Positions 1 through 5,467 of a stretch of DNA of 5,467 nt are shown here, piece after piece. Position 1 is the first letter of the stretch. Each line of letters begins with the position of its first letter. Position numbers and translations under genes: made by a program. The DNA is from Gammaproteobacteria bacterium. GTDB lineage: Bacteria > Pseudomonadota > Gammaproteobacteria > Pseudomonadales > Halieaceae. The notes beneath the pieces were generated by a model. The model saw only the letters and a program-made list of their open reading frames with translations, ran no database searches and was not told the origin of the DNA. Location: contig PDSN01000049.1 in NCBI GenBank assembly GCA_002748505.1, positions 1 through 5,467 on the forward strand, read 5' to 3'.

Positions 1-13
1 TCAGGTTAAATTA

Positions 14-28
14 AGCGGCGATACCGCT
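14..28 (-). terminator. Weak hairpin after dnaK, possible attenuator
   Basis: Downstream of the dnaK stop on the minus strand, AGCGG and CCGCT can pair (five base pairs) around a five-base loop, followed by TTAATTTAA. The stem is short and the T-tract is interrupted, so this would be a partial terminator or mRNA-stabilising hairpin rather than a full stop. It lies where a dnaK-dnaJ spacer is expected. No dnaJ sequence is visible in bases 1-52. Confidence 0.3.
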
Positions 29-52
29 GCCGCGCCTATCCTGCGCCGAGCA

Positions 53-1984
53 TCAGGAAGCTTTGTCGTCCTTAACTTCTTCAAACTCGGCGTCAACCAC
101 ATCGTCCGCACCGTCAGCGGCGGCATCTGTGGCATTGGCCTGCGCCGCGCCCTCACCCTGCGCCGCCTGCGCTTGATACATCTTCTGCGCTACCGGGCTG
201 GTGACTTCGGTCAGCTTGGTAGCCGCCGCATCGATGGCGTCCTTGTCGTCGCCTTTGAGGGCTTCTTCGGCCTGAGAAATTGCCGCTTCTATAGCTGACT
301 TCTCATCCGCGCTGGCGTGTTCGCCCGCTTCCTCAACGGTTTTCTTGGCCGCATGCATCAGTCCTTCACAACTGTTGCGCGCGCTCACCAGTTCTTCAAA
401 GCGAGCGTCGGCTTCGGCGTTAGCCTCAGCATCCGCCATCATCTTTTCGATCTCCTGATCAGACAAACCGCCCGATGCCGTGATGCGAATCGACTGCTCT
501 TTGCCTGTGGCCTTGTCCTGCGCCGATACGTTCAGGATACCGTTGGCGTCGAGGTCAAAAGTCACCTCGATCTGGGGCATACCGCGCGGTGCAGGCGGAA
601 GGTCTGTAAGGTCAAAACGACCCAGCGACTTGTTCTGCGCCGCCTGTTTACGCTCGCCCTGAACCACATGAATGGTCACTGCGGTCTGGTTGTCATCCGC
701 GGTGGAGAACACCTGGGATTTCTTGGTGGGAATCGTGGTGTTTTTCTCAATCAGCGGAGTCGCCACACCACCCATGGTTTCAATACCCAGGGTCAGCGGG
801 GTGACGTCAAGCAACAGCACGTCTTTCACATCGCCAGACAGTACCGCACCCTGGATCGATGCACCCATCGCCACCGCTTCGTCAGGGTTCACGTCTTTGC
901 GCGGGTCTTTACCGAAGAAATCAGCAACAGTTTTTTGCACCATTGGCATACGGGTCTGACCACCAACCAAAATCACATCGTCGATATCTGAAGGGCTTAA
1001 ATCCGCATCTTTGAGCGCAATTTTCACCGGATCCAGGGAATGGGTCACCAGATCTTCCACCAGCGACTCCAGCTTGGCGCGCGACAACTTCACCACTAAG
1101 TGCTTGGGTCCTGTGGCATCTGCGGTAATGTAGGGCAGATTCACCTCGGTTTGCTGCGACGATGACAGCTCGATCTTGGCTTTTTCAGCCGCTTCTTTTA
1201 AGCGCTGCAAAGCCAGCGGATCGTTGTGCAGATCAATACCGCTTTCTTTCTTGAACTGGTCTGCCAGATACTCGATCAGGCGCAAGTCAAAGTCTTCACC
1301 ACCTAAGAAAGTGTCACCGTTGGTAGAGAGCACTTCAAACTGGTGCTCGCCATCGACTTCAGCAATCTCAATGATGGAGATATCAAAGGTACCGCCGCCC
1401 AGGTCGTAAACCGCAACGGTGCGATCACCCTGGGCTTTGTCCATACCGTAAGCCAGGGCCGCAGCGGTGGGCTCGTTGATAATGCGCTTCACCTCAAGCC
1501 CGGCGATCTTGCCCGCATCTTTGGTTGCCTGACGCTGGGAATCGTTGAAGTAGGCGGGCACGGTAATCACCGCCTCAGTGACAGTCTCGCCCAGGTATTC
1601 CTCGGCGGTCTTTTTCATTTTGCCCAACACTTGCGCAGACACCTGCGGGGGCGCCATTTTTTCGCCGCGCGCAGACACCCAGGCGTCGCCGTTGTCGGCT
1701 TTGACAATGTCGTAAGGCACCATGGAGATGTCTTTCTGAACCACATCATCGGCGAACTTACGGCCGATCAAACGCTTCACCGCAAACAGGGTGTTTTTCG
1801 GGTTGGTCACCGCCTGACGCTTGGCGCTCTGACCCACCAGAATTTCACCGTCTTCGGTGTAACCTACGACAGAAGGCGTCGTGCGATCACCTTCAGAGTT
1901 TTCAATGACTCTAGGCTTGTCGCCATCTAACACTGCCACGCAGGAGTTAGTGGTGCCCAAATCAATACCAATAATTTTTCCCAT
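53..1984 (-). CDS. dnaK: Molecular chaperone DnaK (Hsp70)
   Basis: Cytoplasmic ATP-driven chaperone that binds exposed hydrophobic peptides and works with DnaJ and the nucleotide exchange factor GrpE. The 643-residue product has the usual length. The nucleotide-binding domain starts with GIDLGTTNSCVAV (6-18), has the second Hsp70 signature DLGGGTFDIS (194-203, with Thr199) and the third, VILVGGQTRMP (337-347); Lys70 and Glu171 are in place. The interdomain linker VLLLD falls at 389-393, the same numbering as in E. coli DnaK. The substrate-binding domain and helical lid follow, ending in an Ala/Asp-rich tail with DAEFEEVK, the bacterial DnaK C-terminal motif. The start is ATG at 1984, with GGAGAG at 1994-1989 as ribosome-binding site, four bases away. 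It lies 108 bases downstream of grpE behind its own sigma-32-like promoter. Nothing is broken or missing. The identity is certain. Confidence 0.99.
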   Translation of the reverse strand: MGKIIGIDLGTTNSCVAVLDGDKPRVIENSEGDRTTPSVVGYTEDGEILVGQSAKRQAVTNPKNTLFAVKRLIGRKFADDVVQKDISMVPYDIVKADNGDAWVSARGEKMAPPQVSAQVLGKMKKTAEEYLGETVTEAVITVPAYFNDSQRQATKDAGKIAGLEVKRIINEPTAAALAYGMDKAQGDRTVAVYDLGGGTFDISIIEIAEVDGEHQFEVLSTNGDTFLGGEDFDLRLIEYLADQFKKESGIDLHNDPLALQRLKEAAEKAKIELSSSQQTEVNLPYITADATGPKHLVVKLSRAKLESLVEDLVTHSLDPVKIALKDADLSPSDIDDVILVGGQTRMPMVQKTVADFFGKDPRKDVNPDEAVAMGASIQGAVLSGDVKDVLLLDVTPLTLGIETMGGVATPLIEKNTTIPTKKSQVFSTADDNQTAVTIHVVQGERKQAAQNKSLGRFDLTDLPPAPRGMPQIEVTFDLDANGILNVSAQDKATGKEQSIRITASGGLSDQEIEKMMADAEANAEADARFEELVSARNSCEGLMHAAKKTVEEAGEHASADEKSAIEAAISQAEEALKGDDKDAIDAAATKLTEVTSPVAQKMYQAQAAQGEGAAQANATDAAADGADDVVDAEFEEVKDDKAS

Positions 1985-2041
1985 GTTTCTCTCCAGTATT
2001 TAATCAGTCAGGCGACCACCGCCGCCGTTGTCTTGTGTGCT

Positions 2042-2069
2042 ATATGTGGCCTGATTCCACAATTTCAAG
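2042..2069 (-). promoter_or_regulatory. Sigma-32 (heat-shock) promoter of dnaK
   Basis: Read leftwards, a perfect CTTGAAA (2069-2063) is followed by a 13-base spacer and CCACATAT (2049-2042). The sigma-32 consensus is CTTGAAA, 11-16 bases, then CCCCATNT, so the -10 has one mismatch. Transcription should start near 2034, giving a leader of about 50 bases before the dnaK ATG. It lies in the 108-base grpE-dnaK gap and would let dnaK be made independently of grpE under heat shock. The CATATA inside the -10 could also serve sigma-70. Confidence 0.75.
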
Positions 2070-2092
2070 AGTTTCTCACCAGCAAAAAAAGC

Positions 2093-2656
2093 TTATTTAC
2101 TCACCATCACCATCGCCGGACGCACCAGACGGCCGTTTAAGGTATAACCTTTTTGCACCACGGCAACCACGGTATTTGGCTCAACTTCGCCACTTTCCAC
2201 CTGACTCATAGCCTGATGAAAATTCGGATCAAAGGGCTCGCCGTGGGGGTCGACGGGCTCTATCTGACAGCGCCCCAGGGCATCGATAAAGCTTTTCAAG
2301 GTCAGCTCTACACCCTCGGTAATCGGCTTGACTTCCTCGGCTGCCACCGCCTGCGCTGATTCCAGCGCGCGCTCCAGATTATCTACCACGGGCAGCAGCT
2401 CCTGGCAGAAACGCTCCAGGGCGAACTTGCGCGCCTTTTCCACTTCCATCTCCGCACGGCGCTTGGCGTTTTGCGCCTCGGCGGCGGCGCGCAAGGCGGT
2501 GTCCTGGGCCTGGGCCAACTGCTCGCGCAGGGCGATGACTTCTTCGTCGGCGCTGTGCTCTTTGGCCTCTTCGGACAGGTCAACAACGCTGTCCTGATCG
2601 TCTTGTTCAAGCTCGTCTGTCTGCTTCGGGTTTTGTGGTTTTTCAGTCTCTGACAC
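2093..2656 (-). CDS. grpE: Nucleotide exchange factor GrpE
   Basis: Cytoplasmic co-chaperone that releases ADP from DnaK to restart the folding cycle; GrpE proteins act as dimers. The product is 187 residues, a normal length. Residues 1-40 are acidic and probably disordered. About 38-100 form a long Glu/Ala/Arg-rich helix (coiled-coil dimer stalk) containing NAKRRAE and LLPVVDNLERAL. The C-terminal beta domain holds the family motif: GEPFDPNFHQAM (139-150), then EPNTVVAVVQKGY (159-171) and NGRLVRPAMVMVSK at the end. The start is GTG at 2656-2654. It is favoured because AAAGGAG (2670-2664) lies seven bases upstream and the protein then begins MSETEKP. It is the first gene of the grpE-dnaK unit and has a sigma-32-like promoter about 65 bases upstream. 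It is divergent from recN. Confidence 0.98.
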   Translation of the reverse strand: MSETEKPQNPKQTDELEQDDQDSVVDLSEEAKEHSADEEVIALREQLAQAQDTALRAAAEAQNAKRRAEMEVEKARKFALERFCQELLPVVDNLERALESAQAVAAEEVKPITEGVELTLKSFIDALGRCQIEPVDPHGEPFDPNFHQAMSQVESGEVEPNTVVAVVQKGYTLNGRLVRPAMVMVSK

Positions 2657-2663
2657 CGTATGA

Positions 2664-2670
2664 CTCCTTT
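2664..2670 (-). promoter_or_regulatory. Ribosome-binding site of grpE (decides GTG start)
   Basis: AAAGGAG read leftwards ends seven bases before the GTG at 2656. This strong Shine-Dalgarno sequence at ideal spacing fixes the non-ATG start of grpE. Confidence 0.8.
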
Positions 2671-2720
2671 ATATCGTTCACTTGCGCCCGCGCAGGGCTT
2701 GCTCTGACCATGTTTGGGGT

Positions 2721-2747
2721 ATTAGGGCGCGGTGTCCGGTTTTCAAG
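2721..2747 (-). promoter_or_regulatory. Sigma-32 (heat-shock) promoter of grpE
   Basis: Read leftwards, a perfect CTTGAAA (2747-2741) is followed by a 13-base spacer and CCCTAAT (2727-2721). The -35 is ideal and the -10 keeps the CCC and final T of CCCATNT. The spacer equals that of the dnaK promoter. The predicted start is near 2713, about 57 bases before the GTG of grpE. The weaker -10 makes this less certain than the dnaK promoter; TAATAC (2724-2719) could be an overlapping sigma-70 -10 with a 16-base spacer. Confidence 0.6.
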
Positions 2748-2860
2748 GGTGAGCAGTGGAAAATTACTGCTTTTATCAAAGTAACGGGTGGGCCTTTTTG
2801 CAAGTGCAGGGGCTACACACCGCAAACGCGGCGCGCCACCTGAGCGGGCTACGCATTTTA

Positions 2861-2889
2861 ATGCAATCGGCACAGGAGTGCGGTATAAC
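2861..2889 (+). promoter_or_regulatory. Possible sigma-70 promoter of recN
   Basis: TATAAC (2884-2889) matches five of six bases of the -10 consensus. At a 17-base spacing the -35 position holds only ATGCAA (2861-2866), three of six. It would start transcription near 2896 and give a leader of about 23 bases before ATG 2919. No other good promoter is visible in the gap. The weak -35 could mean an activator or a regulated promoter. Confidence 0.35.
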
Positions 2890-2918
2890 AGCGGCACGAT
2901 CACTCTGGCTGTACCATC

Positions 2919-4574
2919 ATGCTGACCGACATTCACATTCAGAACTACACGATTGCCGCTGAGGTTGACCTGGAGCTTGCGCCGGGAATGACCGTTATCA
3001 CCGGCGAAACCGGCGCGGGTAAATCGATTATCTTAGATGCCCTCGGCCTGTGCCTTGGCGACCGCGCAGATACCAGCGCGGTGCGCCCGGGTTGTGATCG
3101 CGCCGAAATTACCGCGACATTTTCCGTTGCCGATGTACCCGATGCAAAGCGCTGGCTTTTAGAACGGGATTTGGCCGCCGGGGATGAATGCCTGCTGCGT
3201 CGGGTGATTACCCGGGAGGGTCGCTCCAAAGCCTATATCAACGGCAGAGCCTCAACCCTGGCCGATTGTGCGGCACTGGGGCATATGCTCATCGATATTC
3301 ACAGCCAGCACGCCCACCAATCACTGCTGCGGCGCGACACCCAGCGTCAACTGCTGGACGCCAGCGCCAGGGCCGAAGACAACGCGGCGCGGGTAGCGGA
3401 ACTTGCAAGCCTGTGGCAACAAACCCATCAGCGCTACGAACAACTGAAAAACGCCAGCGAAGAGCACAGCGCGCGCCAGCAGTTGTTGTCCTATCAGGTA
3501 GAAGAACTGGACGAGCTGGCCTTTACCGAAGGTGAATACACCGCGCTTAGCGACGAGCAACAACAGCTGGCCAACGCTGAGGAAATTTTACACAACAGTC
3601 ATCGCGCCCTGGAACAATGCGACAGCCAGCACTCGGCGGTGCAACACACCCTGGCGCTGTTACCCGAGCAACTGCACAACAGCAAGGCCGCCGCGCAGGC
3701 CAGAGAACTACTGGAGTCCGCCGCGATTGCCCTGAGCGAAGCCAAAGGCGAATTGCAAGCACATCTCGATAGTGTGGATATCAACCCCGAGCGCCTGCAG
3801 GAAGTGGAACAGCGCTTGCAACAGTCCATGGATCTGAGCCGCAAACATCGCGTCAAGGCAGAGCAAATACCCGCACTGCATCAGCAACTGGCCGAGGAAC
3901 TGACGCAGCTGTCAGGCTCAGGCCAACAATTGGACGAATTAGAGGCGGAGCTTGACGCCCTGCACGGACAATACCTGAAGGCTGCCAAGGCCCTCAGCCA
4001 GAGCCGCCAGCGCGCCGCGCAAAGCCTGCGCAGCAACGTTGAGGCAGAGCTTGCCAAACTGGCCATGGAACACTGCCAGTTTCTGGTGCAACTGACGCCC
4101 AAAGAAGACCCCACGCCCAGCCCACAGGGCCTTGAAACGGTAGAGTTTTTAATAGCCACCCACCCCGGTGCAAGCCCCGGCTCACTGGCGAAAATCGCCT
4201 CGGGCGGTGAACTGTCACGCATAGGCCTCGCCATCGGCGTGGTCACCGCCAGTGCATCGCAGGTGCCGACGCGAGTGTTCGATGAGGTAGATGTGGGCAT
4301 CGGCGGAGCCACATCGGAAGTGGTTGGGCGAATGCTGAGAACACTAGCCCAACAAAGCCAGATCCTGTGTGTCACTCACCTCGCCCAGGTGGCCGCACAG
4401 GGGCACCAGCATCTGCAAGTTACCCGTGAGGGCGGCCAAAAGCGGGTCAGCACTCACTTGAAACTTTTAAATGACGAAGAACGTGTGGCGGAAATCGCCC
4501 GCATGGCTGGCGGCTTGAAAATCACCGATAAGCACTTGGCTCACGCCAGGGAGTTATTAGCGGCGGCGGGTTAA
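2919..4574 (+). CDS. recN: DNA repair protein RecN (SMC-like ATPase)
   Basis: Cytoplasmic SMC-family ATPase that acts early in recombinational repair of double-strand breaks. At 551 residues it is full length. Residues 1-160 form the N-terminal ATPase half, with N-terminal 'IHIQNYTI', Walker A GETGAGKS (29-36) and LGDRAD. The middle (about 160-380) is a Gln/Glu/Leu-rich coiled coil interrupted by the short hinge typical of RecN. The C-terminal half carries the ABC signature SGGELSR (428-434), Walker B VFDEVD (453-458; Asp455, Glu456), the D-loop-like VGIGG and the switch histidine in CVTHLAQVAAQGH. Residue 452, inside the Walker B strand, is Arg where a hydrophobic residue is usual. ATG 2919 is the only plausible start, because an in-frame TAA lies at 2886-2888 with no other start between. 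No Shine-Dalgarno sequence is visible. It converges on fur with overlapping stops. Confidence 0.98.
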   Translation: MLTDIHIQNYTIAAEVDLELAPGMTVITGETGAGKSIILDALGLCLGDRADTSAVRPGCDRAEITATFSVADVPDAKRWLLERDLAAGDECLLRRVITREGRSKAYINGRASTLADCAALGHMLIDIHSQHAHQSLLRRDTQRQLLDASARAEDNAARVAELASLWQQTHQRYEQLKNASEEHSARQQLLSYQVEELDELAFTEGEYTALSDEQQQLANAEEILHNSHRALEQCDSQHSAVQHTLALLPEQLHNSKAAAQARELLESAAIALSEAKGELQAHLDSVDINPERLQEVEQRLQQSMDLSRKHRVKAEQIPALHQQLAEELTQLSGSGQQLDELEAELDALHGQYLKAAKALSQSRQRAAQSLRSNVEAELAKLAMEHCQFLVQLTPKEDPTPSPQGLETVEFLIATHPGASPGSLAKIASGGELSRIGLAIGVVTASASQVPTRVFDEVDVGIGGATSEVVGRMLRTLAQQSQILCVTHLAQVAAQGHQHLQVTREGGQKRVSTHLKLLNDEERVAEIARMAGGLKITDKHLAHARELLAAAG

Positions 4575-4577
4575 CCC
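4568..4577. other. Palindrome containing the shared recN/fur stop codons
   Basis: GGGTTAACCC is a perfect 10-base palindrome. Its central TTAA (4571-4574) supplies TAA for recN on the plus strand (4572-4574) and TAA for fur on the minus strand (4573-4571). The coding regions therefore overlap by four bases, with no space for a separate terminator. The palindrome itself (three G-C pairs) is too small to be a convincing terminator. Confidence 0.7.
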
Positions 4578-4999
4578 TCTTTCTTGCGCACGTAAAGCAC
4601 GAGAGAGTGATCCACCAGATCGTAGCCGTGCTGCTTGGCGATCAGTGCTTTGCGCTTTTCCAGTATGTCATCGGTGAACTCAATCACATCACCCGTGTCT
4701 ACACAGACCATATGATCGTGGTGCTCTTCGGTCGCCAACTCAAAGACTGAATGTCCAGACTCAAAGTTATGGCGTTCCACCAGACCCGCGGATTCAAACT
4801 GGGTCAACACACGGTATACGGTTGCAAGCCCCACGTCCTCGTTGGCGTCAAGCAGAGCGCGGTAGACATCTTCCGCACTCATATGCACGCCCTGCTCAGA
4901 CGTAAGTTCGAGGATTTGCAGGATTTTAACCCGCGGCAAGGTCACCTTGAGTCCTGCCTTGCGCAGCTCGTAATTCTTTCCGGACTTTTGATCTGACAT
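4571..4999 (-). CDS. fur: Ferric uptake regulator Fur
   Basis: Cytoplasmic dimeric metal-dependent repressor; with Fe(II) it binds Fur boxes and shuts off iron-uptake genes. From ATG 4999 the product is 142 residues. The N-terminal winged helix covers about 9-88: ELRKAGLKVTLPRVKIL (11-27), the recognition-helix segment DVGLATVYRVLTQFE (55-69) and the wing NFESGHSVFEL. The metal-binding/dimerisation domain has HHDHMVC (93-99), DTGDVIEF and a C-terminal LVLYVRKK. There is only one cysteine (Cys99), so the two CxxC zinc pairs of E. coli Fur are absent, as in Pseudomonas Fur. The frame stays open up to a TTG at 5050, but the extra 17 residues are unlike Fur, so ATG 4999 is chosen; its ribosome-binding site is weak (GAGAAG about 11 bases away). 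The TAA stop (4573-4571) shares the TTAA of the recN stop. Confidence 0.97.
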   Translation of the reverse strand: MSDQKSGKNYELRKAGLKVTLPRVKILQILELTSEQGVHMSAEDVYRALLDANEDVGLATVYRVLTQFESAGLVERHNFESGHSVFELATEEHHDHMVCVDTGDVIEFTDDILEKRKALIAKQHGYDLVDHSLVLYVRKKEG

Positions 5000-5017
5000 G
5001 ATTAAGAAAGCTTCTCT

Positions 5018-5045
5018 GTTATAGGAACTAAGGGTATGATGCCAC
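5018..5045 (-). promoter_or_regulatory. Possible sigma-70 promoter of fur
   Basis: Read leftwards, GTGGCA (5045-5040, four of six) is followed by a 16-base spacer and TATAAC (5023-5018, five of six). The predicted start is near 5011, about 12 bases before ATG 4999, leaving little space for a ribosome-binding site. The element lies inside the bamE reading frame if bamE starts at 5036. Confidence 0.35.
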
Positions 5046-5428
5046 CGCAAACAACGAAGTGGAAGTTATTGTTTATGAGATATTGCCTGATTGGTGCATT
5101 TGCCTTCATCTTGAGTGGCTGCGGCGGATTCCTCGGATTCCCCGGCGTATACCGCATTAACGTGGAACAGGGCAACATCGTCACCCAAGAGATGGTTGAC
5201 CAGCTTAAGCCCGGCATGAATCGCCGCCAGGTGCGCTATGTACTGGGCACACCACTGATAGCTGACACCTTTAACCAGAATCGCTGGGATTACGTCTACA
5301 CCATGACCAAGGGTGACAAAGAGCTGGCGGAAAACCGTCTCTCGGTCTATTTTGAAAACGACAAACTGGTGCGCTTCAGCGGCGACTGGAGGCCCACAAA
5401 CGGCGATGCGGCGCCCGCCGCCGAGTAA
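5036..5428 (+). CDS. bamE: Outer membrane assembly lipoprotein BamE (SmpA/OmlA)
   Basis: Small lipoprotein subunit of the BAM complex, which inserts beta-barrel proteins into the outer membrane; it sits on the periplasmic face. A hydrophobic signal segment ends in the lipobox LSGC (26-29), so Cys29 would be lipidated. The next residue is Gly rather than Asp, fitting sorting to the outer membrane. The mature part shows the SmpA/OmlA fold: FPGVYRINVEQGN (35-47), then QLKPGMNRRQVRYVLGTPL (56-74), then DTFNQNRWDYVYTM and RLSVYFENDKLV. The start is uncertain. ATG 5036 (AGGA at 5023-5026, nine bases away) gives a 28-residue signal peptide with Lys8 and Lys10; ATG 5039 is adjacent. ATG 5075 (GGAAG at 5061-5065) gives a very short 15-residue one but leaves more room for a promoter. 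It is divergent from fur, as in Pseudomonas omlA. Confidence 0.95.
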   Translation: MMPPQTTKWKLLFMRYCLIGAFAFILSGCGGFLGFPGVYRINVEQGNIVTQEMVDQLKPGMNRRQVRYVLGTPLIADTFNQNRWDYVYTMTKGDKELAENRLSVYFENDKLVRFSGDWRPTNGDAAPAAE

Positions 5429-5467
5429 GCGTTGCTAACCCGGATGTTTCACCAGTAAATGGAATTT

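Noticed and set aside
317..991. Long plus-strand open frame (224 codons) opposite dnaK
   Set aside because: It lies wholly antisense to a certain dnaK gene. Its translation is rich in His, Arg and Phe, as expected from reading the complement of dnaK codons, and shows no recognisable domain. Long antisense frames are a known side effect of dnaK codon bias.
1343..1930. Second long plus-strand open frame (195 codons) opposite dnaK
   Set aside because: Same reasoning: antisense to the conserved ATPase domain, with no family motif.
2084..2090. Run of seven T on the minus strand just after the grpE stop, as an intrinsic terminator
   Set aside because: No GC-rich hairpin precedes it; only a three-base AGC/GCT pairing flanks the run, and dnaK follows downstream in the same direction.
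1985..2092. CIRCE element (HrcA operator) before dnaK
   Set aside because: No TTAGCACTC or GAGTGCTAA half-site is present; the sigma-32-type promoter explains the heat-shock control.
2905..2920. LexA box overlapping the recN start
   Set aside because: CTGGCTGTACCATCAT has the CTG half but CAT instead of CAG, and the inner bases do not fit CTGT-N8-ACAG.
5000..5050. N-terminal extension of Fur back to a TTG at 5050
   Set aside because: The extra residues do not resemble Fur, the start codon is rare, and the extension would overlap bamE. ATG 4999 gives the normal Fur N-terminus.
5057..5085. Fur box in the fur-bamE region
   Set aside because: The AT-rich stretch only loosely resembles GATAATGATAATCATTATC and lacks repeated GATAAT units, so autoregulation cannot be claimed.
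5435..5467. C-terminal end of a leftward gene reading KFHLLVKHPG then TAG
   Set aside because: Ten codons are too few to support a gene. The residues do not look like the end of RnfH or RatA, which I expected next to omlA from Pseudomonas gene order. It could still be real, but the window ends here.

Overview
The window is a conserved chromosomal core block of a gammaproteobacterium, laid out as grpE-dnaK (minus strand), recN (plus), fur (minus) and bamE/omlA (plus). As far as I know, the same neighbourhood (dnaJ-dnaK-grpE-recN-fur-omlA) occurs in Pseudomonas and its relatives. The proteins also look Pseudomonas-like: Fur has a single cysteine and the 'ELRKAGLKVTLPRVKIL' N-terminus, and BamE has the 'FPGVY.I..QGN' opening. 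The fairly GC-rich sequence fits a member of the Pseudomonadales or a marine Cellvibrio-like group. This placement is an inference and I cannot name a genus.

Left part (1-2918): dnaK (53-1984) and grpE (2093-2656) are read leftwards as a heat-shock unit, and dnaJ is presumably just outside the left edge. Each gene is preceded by its own sigma-32-type promoter. Both promoters have a perfect CTTGAAA -35 box and a 13-base spacer, at about 2042-2069 for dnaK and 2721-2747 for grpE. The 262-base gap between grpE and recN is a divergent promoter region.

Right part (2919-5467): recN, an SMC-like DNA-repair ATPase, runs rightwards. It meets fur (4571-4999, leftwards) tail to tail, and both stop codons lie inside the same TTAA. 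Fur and bamE then diverge from a very short shared control region (about 5000-5074). BamE is an outer-membrane lipoprotein of the BAM complex. The last 39 bases hold nothing I can assign.

Functionally this is housekeeping: GrpE and DnaK (with DnaJ) form the Hsp70 chaperone machine, RecN serves double-strand-break repair, Fur is the iron-responsive repressor, and BamE supports outer-membrane protein insertion. All five genes look intact. I see no mobile element, CRISPR array, RNA gene or new defence-like system. The notable points are regulatory or architectural: twin heat-shock promoters, shared stop codons, no recognisable LexA box or ribosome-binding site at recN, an arginine in the RecN Walker B strand, and an ambiguous bamE start.
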